Assembly: GCF_020073815.1 (NCBI RefSeq) | Contig: NZ_JAIQZJ010000012.1 | Coordinates: forward strand, 1 to 64,000 | Direction of reading: 5' to 3' | Source: Nocardioides mangrovi | GTDB lineage: Bacteria; Actinomycetota; Actinomycetes; Propionibacteriales; Nocardioidaceae | DNA length: 64,000 nt | Shown here: one piece after another, positions 50,901 through 58,255 of the stretch | Position numbering within the stretch: the first letter of the stretch is position 1 | Layout: each line of letters opens with the position of its first letter | Notes under the pieces: model-generated | Database searches by the model: none | Told to the model about the DNA's origin: nothing | Seen by the model: only the letters and a program-made list of their open reading frames with translations | Program-made: the position numbers and the translations under genes

Positions 50901-51106
50901 ACCTCGTGCGCGCGGTCCAGCAGGCTCGCAAGGACGCCGGCCTCGAGGTCTCCGACCGGATCGCGCTGCGCATCGCCGGCTCCGCGGACGTGCAGGCGGC
51001 CGCCCGCACCCACGAGCAGCTGATCACCGCGGAGACGCTGGCGACGTCGTACGACGTGGTCGAGGGACCCGACGGTGAGCCGACGATCACCGTGACGAAG
51101 GCCTGA
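47903..51106 (+). CDS. ileS: Isoleucyl-tRNA synthetase
   Basis: The 1067-aa class I synthetase charges tRNA-Ile. The HIGH-type motif is in PPFANGLPHYGHLLTGY (about residues 65-80), the KMSKS motif is in GNKMSKSLRNYPD (about 640), and a CP1 editing domain (about 185-390, LLVWTTTPWTLPSN) lies between. Length and the absence of the C-terminal zinc motif match the eukaryote-like type 2 IleRS. An ATG at 47894 abuts the AGGAG with no spacing, so ATG 47903 with a 9-nt spacer was chosen. Expression is T-box controlled. Confidence 0.93.
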   Translation: MSYPKNDSAGGSRGSVPSSPRFPEVEERILEFWKQDDTFQASVDQRDPGENGSNEFVFYDGPPFANGLPHYGHLLTGYVKDLIPRYQTMRGKRVERRFGWDTHGLPAELEAMRLNGIKTTDEILELGIEKFNEACRASVMKYTGEWREYVTRQARWVDFDNDYRTMNPDYMESVIWAFKQLHDKGLIYEGFRVLPYCWNDETPLSNHELRMDDDVYQNRQDPAVTVGYDVTTDGPFQGVKLLVWTTTPWTLPSNLAVMVGEDIDYVVVDVEHDGGVSHRYLLAEARLASYARELGDDPEVTWKGKGADLVGLVYDPPFTYYRGHERAFRVVPAEFVTTTDGTGLVHTAGAFGEDDKVVTDREGIEAVMPVGKDGRFTFPVAEYEGMQVFDANPHIIDDLKAHTGAVTPGTVLLRRETYDHSYPHCWRCREPLIYKGVSSWFVEVTAFKQRMLELNQQINWVPDHIQDGQFGKWLANARDWSITRNRFWGSPVPVWKSDDPAYPRLDVYGSFAELERDFGTLPRDKDGNPDLHRPYVDELTRPNPDDPTGQSTMRRVSDVLDVWFDSGSMSFAQVHVPFENADWFEHHFPADFIVEYIGQTRGWFYTLHILATGIFDKPAFENCISHGIVLGSDGNKMSKSLRNYPDVREVFDRDGADAMRWFLMSSPILRGGNLIVTEQGIRDSVRQVLIPLWNSWYFFQLYANAAKGGQGYDAKASTESSDPLDRYLLAKCRDFVGEMTEALDAYAVADACDATRSFLDVLTNWYIRRSRDRFWGDNPAAFDTLYTVLETVCRATAPLMPLTTEEVWKGLTGERSVHLADWPLVDELPADDALVAAMDTVREVCSAASALRKARNLRNRLPLGSLTVVVADPKALEGFEAIVRDEVNVKEVRLLSVESDEAASYGVEQKLTVNARAAGPRLGKDVQLAIKGSKSGDWSVAEDGTVTAGGLALVEGEYTLETVAGSADGGTATGVLRSGGFVVLDTDVTPELAAEGVARDLVRAVQQARKDAGLEVSDRIALRIAGSADVQAAARTHEQLITAETLATSYDVVEGPDGEPTITVTKA

Positions 51107-51111
51107 GGCGG

Positions 51112-51274
51112 TAGGCTGGGGGTGTTGGAGGGAGCCCTGCTCCCGGTCGCCCGCGCGGGTGACGCATCTCTTGCAGTTCTTGGTCTTCGGTTCAGCTGGA
51201 CATCAGGCATCACATGGATGGCTCCGGCTGGCGGCGGGCACGGTGCCCGCGCCGTTGAGATCGAAGGAATGAAC
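51112..51274 (+). promoter_or_regulatory. Promoter and long structured leader of cspA
   Basis: TAGGCT at about 51112-51117 would start a leader of about 150 nt. It contains a perfect hairpin GGGAGC/GCTCCC (51130-51144) and a GC-rich hairpin near 51232-51256 before the GAAGGAA ribosome-binding site. Long folded leaders are typical of cold-shock genes, but temperature control is not shown. Confidence 0.4.
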
Positions 51275-51478
51275 ATGGCACAGGGAACCGTGAAGTGGTT
51301 CAACGCGGAGAAGGGCTTCGGCTTCATCGCCCAGGACGGCGGCGGTCCGGACGTCTTCGTGCACTACTCCGCCATCGCCGGCAACGGCTACAAGTCGCTC
51401 GACGAGAACCAGAAGGTCGAGTTCGAGGTCACGCAGGGCCCGAAGGGCCCGCAGGCCGAGACCGTGCGCGCCATCTGA
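51275..51478 (+). CDS. Cold-shock protein
   Basis: The 67-aa OB-fold protein has RNP1 KGFGFIAQD and RNP2 VFVHYSAI with GTVKWFNAEKGFG at the start. It is an RNA/ssDNA chaperone of the CspA family. ATG 51275 fits the family start and leaves a 6-nt gap from AAGGA; ATG 51269 is a weaker alternative adding two residues. A strong terminator follows directly. Confidence 0.94.
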   Translation: MAQGTVKWFNAEKGFGFIAQDGGGPDVFVHYSAIAGNGYKSLDENQKVEFEVTQGPKGPQAETVRAI

Positions 51479-51493
51479 CGCACACCAGCTGAT

Positions 51494-51527
51494 CGGTGCC
51501 CCGGACGCGACTGCGTCCGGGGCACCG
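51494..51527. terminator. Bidirectional intrinsic terminator
   Basis: A perfect 15-bp stem (CGGTGCCCCGGACGC with GCGTCCGGGGCACCG) and a 4-nt loop, followed by TTGCGTTCT, lies between the convergent cspA and LLM oxidoreductase genes. Confidence 0.8.
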
Positions 51528-51535
51528 TTGCGTTC

Positions 51536-52384
51536 TCAGCCGCCGAGGCCCAGGCGTCCGGCGAGGCGGTCGAGCGAGCCGAGGACCTCGTCCTCGGACT
51601 TGTCCGGGACGCCCCAGATCAGCTCGGTGGCGCCCTGCTCGGCCCAGGCCATCAGGTCCTCGGGGTTCGGGCGGAAGGCGATGAGGATCCGGATCTCGGG
51701 CGCGCCCGAGCGGCCGGCGTCGGCCCACGCCTTCTTCAGCGCGTCGATCTGGCCGGAGATGTCCTGCTGGGTCGGGGTGGTCATCCAGCCGTCGGCGTTG
51801 GCCGCGATCCACGCGAAGGTCTTCGGGCCGCCGCCGGCGCCGATGATCAGCGGGATGTGCGCGGCCGGCTTCGGGTAGGCCCAGGACGGCCCGAACGAGA
51901 CGAACTCCCCGTCGTACGACGCCTCCTCCTGGGTCCACAGCGCGCGCATCGCCTCGACGTACTCCTTGAGCACGGTGCGGCGCTTGGCGGCGGGGACGTG
52001 GTGGTCGGAGAGCTCGTCGGTGTTCCAGCCGAAGCCGGCGCCGATCTCGACCCGGCCGCCGGAGAGGTGGTCGAGGGTGGCGATCTGCTTGGCCAGGGTG
52101 ATCGGGTCGGACTCGACCGGCAGCGCGACCGCGGTCGACAGCTTGATCCGCGAGGTCGCCTGCGCGACGGTCGCGAGCGAGACCCACGGGTCGAGGGTGC
52201 GCAAGTAGCGGTCGTCGGGCAGCGTCTCGTCGCCGGTGCCGGGGTGCGCGGCGGTGCGCTTGACCGGGATGTGCGTGTGCTCGGGCACGTAGAACGTGTC
52301 GAAGCCGCGCTCCTCCGCGGCCGCGCCGAGGGTGGCCGGCCGGATGCCGCGGTCGGAGGTGAAGAGGACGAGTCCGTTGCGCAT
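51536..52384 (-). CDS. LLM-class F420-dependent oxidoreductase
   Basis: The 282-aa TIM-barrel protein belongs to the luciferase-like family that uses F420H2 in actinobacteria. Recognisable pieces are FYVPEHTHIPV, VSLATVAQATSRIKLSTAV, LDHLSGGRVEIGAGFGWN and PLIIGAGGGPKTFAWIA. The GGRVEIGAGFGW string is diagnostic for the group. Substrate unknown. The ATG is 7 nt after TAGTCT with no ribosome-binding site. Confidence 0.87.
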   Translation of the reverse strand: MRNGLVLFTSDRGIRPATLGAAAEERGFDTFYVPEHTHIPVKRTAAHPGTGDETLPDDRYLRTLDPWVSLATVAQATSRIKLSTAVALPVESDPITLAKQIATLDHLSGGRVEIGAGFGWNTDELSDHHVPAAKRRTVLKEYVEAMRALWTQEEASYDGEFVSFGPSWAYPKPAAHIPLIIGAGGGPKTFAWIAANADGWMTTPTQQDISGQIDALKKAWADAGRSGAPEIRILIAFRPNPEDLMAWAEQGATELIWGVPDKSEDEVLGSLDRLAGRLGLGG

Positions 52385-52442
52385 GGGCGCCAGACTAGAA
52401 CGTGTTGCAGTTTCTGGACAGGTGTCTGCCTAGAGTTCGGGT

Positions 52443-52904
52443 GTGTACTCCACCACGGCCCGCCGCACCGTCGCCGCCGACCGGGCGGTCGTCTACGGCG
52501 CGTTGCTCGACCCGGCCGCGGTCGCTCGGTGGCGGGTGCCCGACGGGATGACCGGGGAGGTGCACGAGCTCGACGCCCGGGTCGGCGGCCGGATCCGGAT
52601 GTCGCTGACGTACGACGACCCCGCGGCGGCGGGCAAGACGGGCGGCGCGACCGACACCTACGCCGGCGTCCTCGTCGCGCTGGTGCCGGGGGAGCGGGTG
52701 GTCGAGGAGGTGGCCTTCGAGGCCGACGACGCGGGTCTCGGTGGCACGATCACGATGACGACCACGCTGCGCGACGTCCCCGGCGGCACCGAGGTCGAGA
52801 TCCGGATGGACGGCGTGCCGGACGCCGTACCGCCCGACCAGAACGAGCTCGGCACGAGGATGGCGCTGGACAAGCTGGCCCGGCTGGTTGGCTCCACTGA
52901 TTGA
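52443..52904 (+). CDS. SRPBCC (AHSA1-like) domain protein
   Basis: The 153-aa protein has the START/Bet v1-like AHSA1 pattern: AVYGALLDPAAVARWRVPDGM-like opening, GGRIRMSLTYDD, VALVPGERVVEEVAFE and GTEVEIRMDGVPD, ending LARLVGS. Such proteins bind small hydrophobic ligands or act as stress co-factors. The GTG start is 6 nt after TAGAGT. DapE starts 9 bp downstream. Confidence 0.83.
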   Translation: MYSTTARRTVAADRAVVYGALLDPAAVARWRVPDGMTGEVHELDARVGGRIRMSLTYDDPAAAGKTGGATDTYAGVLVALVPGERVVEEVAFEADDAGLGGTITMTTTLRDVPGGTEVEIRMDGVPDAVPPDQNELGTRMALDKLARLVGSTD

Positions 52905-52913
52905 CTAGGCGCC

Positions 52914-53981
52914 GTGACCGCACAGCAGCTGGACCTCACGGCCGACGCGGCGACGCTGACCGAGCAGCTGGTCAACATCGAGTCGATCAGCCTGGCCGAG
53001 CTGGAGATCGCCGACGCGGTCGAGCACGCGCTGCGCGCACTGGGTCACCTCGAGGTCACCCGGATCGGCAACAACGTCGTCGCCCGCACCGATCTCGCCC
53101 GCGCCGAGCGGGTGGTGATCGCCGGCCACCTCGACACCGTGCCGCTCAACGACAACCTCCCGGCCCGGCGCGAGGGTGGGCTGCTGCACGGCCTCGGGAC
53201 GTGCGACATGAAGGGCGGCGACGCGGTGATGCTGCGGATCGCCGCGACCGTGCCCGAGCCCAACCGCGACCTCACCTTCATCTTCTACGAGGCCGAGGAG
53301 ATCGCCGCGGTCCACAACGGCCTCCGCAAGCTCGCCGAGAGCAACCCGGAGCTGCTCGCGGCCGACTTCGCGATCCTCATGGAGCCCTCCAACGCCGGCG
53401 TCGAGGCCGGCTGCCAGGGCACCCTCCGCGTCGAGGTGCGCACCCACGGCGAGCGCGCCCACAGCGCCCGCTCCTGGAAGGGCGTCAACGCCATCCACAA
53501 GGCGGGCGCGGTGCTCCGGCTCCTCGACGAGTACGTCCCGCGCAAGCCGGTCATCGACGGCCTGGAGTACCACGAGGGCCTCAACGCCGTCTTCGTCAGC
53601 GGCGGCGTCGCCGGCAACGTCGTCCCCGACGAGTGCGTCGTCGAGGTCAACTACCGCTTCGCCCCGGACCGCTCCGAGGCCGAGGCCGAGGCCTTCGCAC
53701 GGGAGTTCTTCGCGGGGTACGACGTCACCGTCACCGACTCCGCGCCCGGCGCCCTGCCGGGCCTCGACCGTCCCGCCGCGCGGGCCTTCCTCGACGTCGT
53801 CGGCGGCCCGGCCGCGCCCAAGTTCGGGTGGACCGACGTCGCGCGCTTCACCGCCCTCGGCGTACCCGCCGTCAACTTCGGGCCCGGCGATCCGCTGCTG
53901 GCCCACAAGCAGGAGGAGCACGTGCCCGTGGTCGACATCGAACGTTGCGAGCAGGTCCTCACGACATGGCTCACCGCATGA
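52914..53981 (+). CDS. dapE: Succinyl-diaminopimelate desuccinylase
   Basis: The 355-aa M20 peptidase-family enzyme removes succinate from N-succinyl-L,L-DAP. Metal motifs are VIAGHLDTVPLNDN, GTCDMKGGD, and FYEAEEIAAVHNGL with the catalytic Glu; EPSNAGVEAGCQGT and GERAHSARSW complete the family pattern. The actinobacterial length (about 355) fits. The GTG start follows a TTGACT hexamer by 7 nt. The stop overlaps the LOG gene (ATGA). Confidence 0.91.
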   Translation: MTAQQLDLTADAATLTEQLVNIESISLAELEIADAVEHALRALGHLEVTRIGNNVVARTDLARAERVVIAGHLDTVPLNDNLPARREGGLLHGLGTCDMKGGDAVMLRIAATVPEPNRDLTFIFYEAEEIAAVHNGLRKLAESNPELLAADFAILMEPSNAGVEAGCQGTLRVEVRTHGERAHSARSWKGVNAIHKAGAVLRLLDEYVPRKPVIDGLEYHEGLNAVFVSGGVAGNVVPDECVVEVNYRFAPDRSEAEAEAFAREFFAGYDVTVTDSAPGALPGLDRPAARAFLDVVGGPAAPKFGWTDVARFTALGVPAVNFGPGDPLLAHKQEEHVPVVDIERCEQVLTTWLTA

Positions 53982-54712
53982 GGTCGAAGTTCAAGGGCCC
54001 CATCCTCCAGCGCCGCAACCAGGTCGACCCCGGTACGACGGACCAGCGCCTGCTCGACTCGCGGGGGGAGGGCAACTGGGTCCACACCGACCCGTGGCGG
54101 GTCCTGCGGATGCAGGCCGAGCTGGTCGAGGGCTTCGGTGCGCTCGCGGAGCTCGGCCCCGCGATCGCGGTCTTCGGGTCCGCGCGCCTGGCGGCGGACA
54201 ACCCCTGGCGCGCCGCGGCCGAGACCGTCGGCCGGCGCCTCGCCGAGGAGGGCTTCGCCGTCATCACCGGTGGTGGGCCCGGCGCCATGGAGAGCGCCAA
54301 CAAGGGCGCCAGCGAGGCCGGCGGCGTCAGCGTGGGCCTCGGCATCGAGCTGCCGTGGGAGTCCGGCCTCAACGAGTGGGTCGACGTCGGCGTCAACTTC
54401 CGCTACTTCTTCGCGCGCAAGACCATGTTCGTGAAGTACGCCCAGGGCTTCGTCGTCTTCCCGGGCGGGGTCGGCACCCTCGACGAGCTCTTCGAGGCGC
54501 TGACACTCGTGCAGACCGAGAAGATCACCGACTTCCCGATCGTCCTGGTCGGCGCATCGTACTGGCGGGGCCTGCTCGACTGGATGCGCGGCACCCAGCT
54601 CGCCGCGGGCACGATCAGCGAGGTCGACCTCGACCGGCTCATCCTCACCGACGACGTCGAGGAGGCCGTCGCGCGGATGATCACCGCACGCGAGGAGGGC
54701 TCGCACCGATGA
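53978..54712 (+). CDS. LOG-family (TIGR00730) Rossmann-fold protein
   Basis: The 244-aa protein has the nucleotide phosphoribohydrolase motifs VITGGGPGAMESANKGA and PGGVGTLDELFEALT, the second being the LOG active-site signature. LOG proteins release cytokinin-like bases or act on nucleoside monophosphates. In Mycobacterium tuberculosis the homologue (Rv1205) also follows dapE. ATG 53978 in the ATGA overlap was preferred; an in-frame ATG at 53966 adds four residues. Confidence 0.88.
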   Translation: MRSKFKGPILQRRNQVDPGTTDQRLLDSRGEGNWVHTDPWRVLRMQAELVEGFGALAELGPAIAVFGSARLAADNPWRAAAETVGRRLAEEGFAVITGGGPGAMESANKGASEAGGVSVGLGIELPWESGLNEWVDVGVNFRYFFARKTMFVKYAQGFVVFPGGVGTLDELFEALTLVQTEKITDFPIVLVGASYWRGLLDWMRGTQLAAGTISEVDLDRLILTDDVEEAVARMITAREEGSHR

Positions 54713-55002
54713 TGTGGCTCTTCGCGGTCCTCATCGTGCTGATCCTCGGCGGCGTCGCCGTCCTGGCGGCCGGCCGGGGCACCCCGCTGGCCGAGGTGTA
54801 CGACGACCGGCCCGACGCGACCGTGCCCGCCGACGGTCCGCTGAGCGCCGCCGACCTGCGCTCGGTGCGCTTCTCGCTGGCCTTCCGCGGCTACCGGATG
54901 TCGGAGGTCGACGCGCTCCTCGACCGACTCGCGCGTGAACGGGAGGAGACCGCCGCAGAGACGCCGGGTGAGCCGGTGCGTGGCGACGACCACTCGACGT
55001 AG
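54709..55002 (+). CDS. DivIVA-domain membrane protein
   Basis: The 97-aa protein has an N-terminal transmembrane helix (WLFAVLIVLILGGVAVLAAG) and a C-terminal DivIVA-type motif LRSVRFSLAFRGYRMSEVDALLDRL, split here by position at about residues 50-74. Similar short proteins (Rv1209 in mycobacteria) occur at this place in the chromosome. It may sense membrane curvature or join the growth apparatus. It overlaps the LOG stop by 4 bp. Confidence 0.8.
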   Translation: MMWLFAVLIVLILGGVAVLAAGRGTPLAEVYDDRPDATVPADGPLSAADLRSVRFSLAFRGYRMSEVDALLDRLAREREETAAETPGEPVRGDDHST

Positions 55003-55017
55003 GGCACACTGCCCTCC

Positions 55018-55443
55018 GTGTCGACCACGGTGATCGTCTCCGTCCTCACGGGCCTCGCGGCCGTGGTGGTGGTGCTGACCCGCCTCCGCCTGGGCGGGAC
55101 GTCCGACGGCGCGGGCCGTCTCAGCACCGCCAAGTCCCTGGTCACCGTGCACACGGTCGCCGGTGTCGTGGCGCTCGTGACGTGGGTGGTCTTCCTCGTC
55201 GCCCCCGACGACAGCACGCTCGGCGGCAACGTGCTCGGGATCGTCTCGCTGGCGTTCTGGTGGGTCACCGTGGTCGCCGGACTGCTGATCCTGGTGCGCT
55301 GGCTGCCCTCGCACGGCAAGCACGCCTCCGACGGCCAGGAGGACACCTGGTCCGACGGCCCCGGCCTCTCGCTCCTCGGCCACGTCGGGATGCTGGTCGG
55401 CGTCATCGTCTTCACCTGGGCCTACCTCACCTCCGCCGTCTGA
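55018..55443 (+). CDS. Four-helix hypothetical membrane protein
   Basis: The 141-aa protein has about four hydrophobic helices: VIVSVLTGLAAVVVVLTRL, a segment ending VALVTWVVFLVAP, LGIVSLAFWWVTVVAGLLIL and VGMLVGVIVFTWAYLTS. A conserved-looking His-containing helix start (LVTVHTVAG) resembles DUF2871/cytochrome b561-like folds, but I cannot assign it. The GTG is 7 nt after CACACT. Confidence 0.6.
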   Translation: MSTTVIVSVLTGLAAVVVVLTRLRLGGTSDGAGRLSTAKSLVTVHTVAGVVALVTWVVFLVAPDDSTLGGNVLGIVSLAFWWVTVVAGLLILVRWLPSHGKHASDGQEDTWSDGPGLSLLGHVGMLVGVIVFTWAYLTSAV

Positions 55444-55493
55444 GCGGCCCGCCCCCGCGAGGACGGCCGGCGGATGTGGCAGGGTGACAGGCC

Positions 55494-56252
55494 ATGCGCC
55501 TCGGGACCCTGCTGACCACCGCCCTCCTGTCCGCGACGCTGGCGACGAGCTCGCTGGTCGCGACCCCGTCGTACGCCGCCGCGGCGGGCAAGGAGCCACG
55601 CGCCTTCAAGGACAAGGTCGTCATCGGCCACTCGGTCCAGGGCCGGCCGATCACGGCCTGGCACCGGGGTGAGACCGGTGGCCCCAAGGTGCTGCTGATC
55701 GCGACCATGCACGGCAACGAGGGCGCGCCGCGCACGATCCTGCGGACGCTGCGAAGCGGGCGGCAGATCCACGGGATCAACCTGTGGGTGGTGCCGGTCT
55801 ACAACCCCGACGGCTACGCCGCCCACACCCGCAAGAACGCCCACGGCGTCGACCTCAACCGCAACTTCTCCTACCACTGGGCCGACCTCGACGGCGGCTA
55901 CGAGTCCGGTCCGCGCGCCGGCTCGGAGCCGGAGACCCGGGCGATGATGCGCTTCCTGCGCAAGATCCGGCCCGATCGGATCATCAGCTTCCACCAGCCG
56001 CTCAACGGCGTCGACACCGACACGAAGAACCAGCGCTTCTCCGTCCGCGTCGCCCGCGCGCTCCACCTGCAGCGCAAGGCCTTCACCTGCGGCGGCGTCT
56101 GCCACGGCACCATGACCGGCTGGTTCAACCACCACTTCCGCGGCTCCGCGCTGACGGCGGAGTACCCCGCCCACCCCGGCCGGCGCCGGATGGCCGTCAT
56201 CGCCCCGCGTCAGGTGCTCTCGATCTGGGGTGCGACCCGCGGGAAGGGCTGA
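55494..56252 (+). CDS. Secreted M14 zinc carboxypeptidase
   Basis: The 252-aa precursor has a signal peptide (about residues 1-28, ending PSYAAA). The zinc motif HGNEGAP (HxxE) is at about residue 72, followed by VVPVYNPDGY, GVDLNRNFSYHW (substrate Arg) and the second zinc His in IISFHQPL. The family includes murein peptide amidase A-like enzymes that trim peptidoglycan peptides; that role is inferred. ATG start with a CAGGGT hexamer 8 nt upstream. Confidence 0.85.
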   Translation: MRLGTLLTTALLSATLATSSLVATPSYAAAAGKEPRAFKDKVVIGHSVQGRPITAWHRGETGGPKVLLIATMHGNEGAPRTILRTLRSGRQIHGINLWVVPVYNPDGYAAHTRKNAHGVDLNRNFSYHWADLDGGYESGPRAGSEPETRAMMRFLRKIRPDRIISFHQPLNGVDTDTKNQRFSVRVARALHLQRKAFTCGGVCHGTMTGWFNHHFRGSALTAEYPAHPGRRRMAVIAPRQVLSIWGATRGKG

Positions 56253-56267
56253 GAGCCGTGCGGGGAG

Positions 56268-56283
56268 CGGCTGCCAGCAGCCG
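56268..56283. terminator. Small hairpin between convergent genes
   Basis: CGGCTGC-CA-GCAGCCG forms a compact GC stem between the M14 gene and the convergent enoyl-CoA hydratase gene. No T run; a terminator role is only likely from position. Confidence 0.35.
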
Positions 56284-56310
56284 TCACCCGCACCGCGAGC
56301 AGGCGTCCGT

Positions 56311-57105
56311 TCAGCGGCCGTTGAAGACCGGCTTCTCCTTGGCCACGAACGCCGCGACGGCCGCCTGGTGGTCGGCGGTCGAGCCGGTCTTCTGCATCAT
56401 CGCGCTCTCGAGCTCGAGCGCCTCCTCGAAGGAGTGGCCGGCGGCGTACGCGACCGACTGGCGCATCGCGCCGAGCGCGACGGTCGGGCCGGCGGCGAGG
56501 CGCGCGGCGAGCGCGCCGACCTCCGCGGCCAGCTCGTCGGCCGGCACCACCCGGGTGGCGAGGCCGAGCGCCAGCGCGTCCTCGGCGCCGATCGTGCTGG
56601 GGAAGTAGAGGAGCTCCATGGCCTTGGCCCGGCCGACCAGCCGCTGGAGGGTGTAGCTGGCGCCGGTGTCGCAGGAGAGTGCGACGTTGGCGAAGGCCAG
56701 GTTGAAGCCGGCCGAGTCGGCCACGATCCGCAGGTCGCAGGCGAAGGCGAGGCTGGCGCCGGCGCCGGCCGCGACCCCGTTGACCGCGGCGATGACCGGC
56801 TTGGCCATCCCGGCGAGCGTCGTGACGATCGGGTTGTAGTGCTGGTCGACGGTGGTGAAGAGCGCCTCGCTGCCGCCGTTGTGGAGCAGCTCGACGTGCT
56901 CCTTCAGGTCCTGCCCGGTGCAGAACGCCTTGCCGGTGCCGGTCAGCACCACGCACCGCACCGCGTCGTCCTCGGCGACCTGCGCGAGGGTGTCGCGCAG
57001 GAGCTCCTTGGTGGCGATGTCGAGGCTGTTGTACGCCGCCGGACGGTTGAGGGTGATGGTGCCGACGCCGTCGGTGACGTCGAGCAGGACGGAGGGCTCG
57101 CTCAT
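56311..57105 (-). CDS. Enoyl-CoA hydratase/isomerase family protein
   Basis: The 264-aa crotonase-fold protein shows TLNRPAAYNSLD, the acyl-CoA pocket CTGQDLKEH, the oxyanion strand VIAAVNGVAAGAGASLAFACDLRI (in parts) and FANVALSCDTGASYTL, where DTG with Asp is usual for PaaG-like isomerases. Directly upstream on the same strand is a PaaX-like regulator (22-bp gap), so a link to phenylacetyl-CoA catabolism is plausible. No other paa genes are in the window. ATG is 7 nt after CAGACT. Confidence 0.83.
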   Translation of the reverse strand: MSEPSVLLDVTDGVGTITLNRPAAYNSLDIATKELLRDTLAQVAEDDAVRCVVLTGTGKAFCTGQDLKEHVELLHNGGSEALFTTVDQHYNPIVTTLAGMAKPVIAAVNGVAAGAGASLAFACDLRIVADSAGFNLAFANVALSCDTGASYTLQRLVGRAKAMELLYFPSTIGAEDALALGLATRVVPADELAAEVGALAARLAAGPTVALGAMRQSVAYAAGHSFEEALELESAMMQKTGSTADHQAAVAAFVAKEKPVFNGR

Positions 57106-57127
57106 GCCCCGCAGTCTGACAGGTGGC

Positions 57128-57904
57128 TCAGTCGGCGAGGCACCGGGCGACGAACCGGTCGGTGCCCGGCTTGAGCGCCCGCGCCCGGTCGGCGAAGAGG
57201 TCCGCGGCCTCGTGCCCCGGCCAGTCGCGCGGCAGCAGCGGGTCGGGCAGCCCCGGGTCGGCGAAGAGGAACTTGCGCCACTCGTGGACCAGGTGGAAGC
57301 GGGCCGCGAAGGCCGCCTCGTCACCGTCGTCGTGGGCGCCGAGGTGGCGGCCGACCAGCCCGTCGGCCTCCCCGAGCCAGGCTTCGTACGACGTCCGCAG
57401 CTGGTCGAGGTCCCAGGCGCCGATCGGCTCGGGGTCGAACCGGTCCGCACGGGCGGTGCGCGCGGTCGCGCCGGCCCGCTCGAGCATCGAGCCCAGCTCG
57501 GCGCGCGGGAAGGGACTGACCCAGACGTTGTCGGTGAGCTCGGCGTAGCCGACGAAGGTCAGGTCCGCGCGCAGCCGGGTCCGCGCGGACCGGTCGGCCG
57601 GCGGCTCGATGAAGGCGAGGTGCCAGGTGCCGTCCCAGGCCGGGCGGTGTCGCTGGTAGACCCGGTCGCCGGTCTCGTCGAGGCGGCGGTTGGCGCGGTC
57701 GGTGGTGCGGTAGCCGCGGCCGCCGGCGAGCTGGACGGGCTCCAGCCAGCCCTGGGTGACCATCCGGGAGATGGCGGTGCGGACGGCCGGAGCGGCGATC
57801 CCGACCGGGTCGAGCAGGCGGACGACCGCGGCGACCGGCGCCTCGCTCCCGCGCGAGCGCAGGTGGTCGCCGTACACGTCGAACAACGCGGAGCGGGCCT
57901 GCAT
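57128..57904 (-). CDS. paaX: PaaX-family transcriptional regulator
   Basis: The 258-aa protein has an N-terminal winged helix (ARSALFDVYGDHLRSRG, ... VRTAISRMVTQGWLEPV) and the PaaX central and C-terminal domains (WHLAFIEPPADRSARTRLRADL; FLFADPGLPDPLLPRDWPG). PaaX represses phenylacetate genes and responds to phenylacetyl-CoA. The downstream crotonase is the probable target in cis. ATG 57904 is 6 nt from CAGACT. An upstream extension of the frame was rejected because homology begins at this Met. Confidence 0.85.
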   Translation of the reverse strand: MQARSALFDVYGDHLRSRGSEAPVAAVVRLLDPVGIAAPAVRTAISRMVTQGWLEPVQLAGGRGYRTTDRANRRLDETGDRVYQRHRPAWDGTWHLAFIEPPADRSARTRLRADLTFVGYAELTDNVWVSPFPRAELGSMLERAGATARTARADRFDPEPIGAWDLDQLRTSYEAWLGEADGLVGRHLGAHDDGDEAAFAARFHLVHEWRKFLFADPGLPDPLLPRDWPGHEAADLFADRARALKPGTDRFVARCLAD

Positions 57905-58064
57905 GACCCGAGTCTGCCAGCCGTCGCCGACCCCGGCCCGGAGTGTCCGATTCCGGCCTGTGCGCCCGGTCACCCGACCATAGGGGATAATGGTCGTCGC
58001 GAACGGTGCGGCGGGCTCGCTCGGAGGTCCGACCGCCCACTCACAGGCGAAGGAAGGTGCGCGC

Positions 58065-58232
58065 ATGGCGGCGATGAAGCCGCGGACGGGCGACGGTCCG
58101 CTGGAGGTCACCAAGGAAGGTCGCGGCATCGTCATGCGCGTGCCGCTCGAAGGCGGTGGCCGCCTCGTCGTGGAGCTGAACGCCGAGGAGGCCGGCGCGC
58201 TGGGCGACGCCCTCAAGGACGTCGTCGGCTGA
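58065..58232 (+). CDS. DUF3117 protein
   Basis: The 55-aa protein is almost identical in pattern to the very conserved actinobacterial DUF3117 family: MAAMKPRTGDGPLEVTKEGR, RVPLEGGGRLVVEL, EEAGALGDALK. Its mycobacterial homologue is Rv1211. The ribosome-binding site GAAGGAAGG precedes ATG 58065; an upstream in-frame ATG at 57990 gives a non-conserved extension. Function unknown. Confidence 0.9.
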   Translation: MAAMKPRTGDGPLEVTKEGRGIVMRVPLEGGGRLVVELNAEEAGALGDALKDVVG

Positions 58233-58255
58233 GGCCGGCCGACCACCGGCTGAAC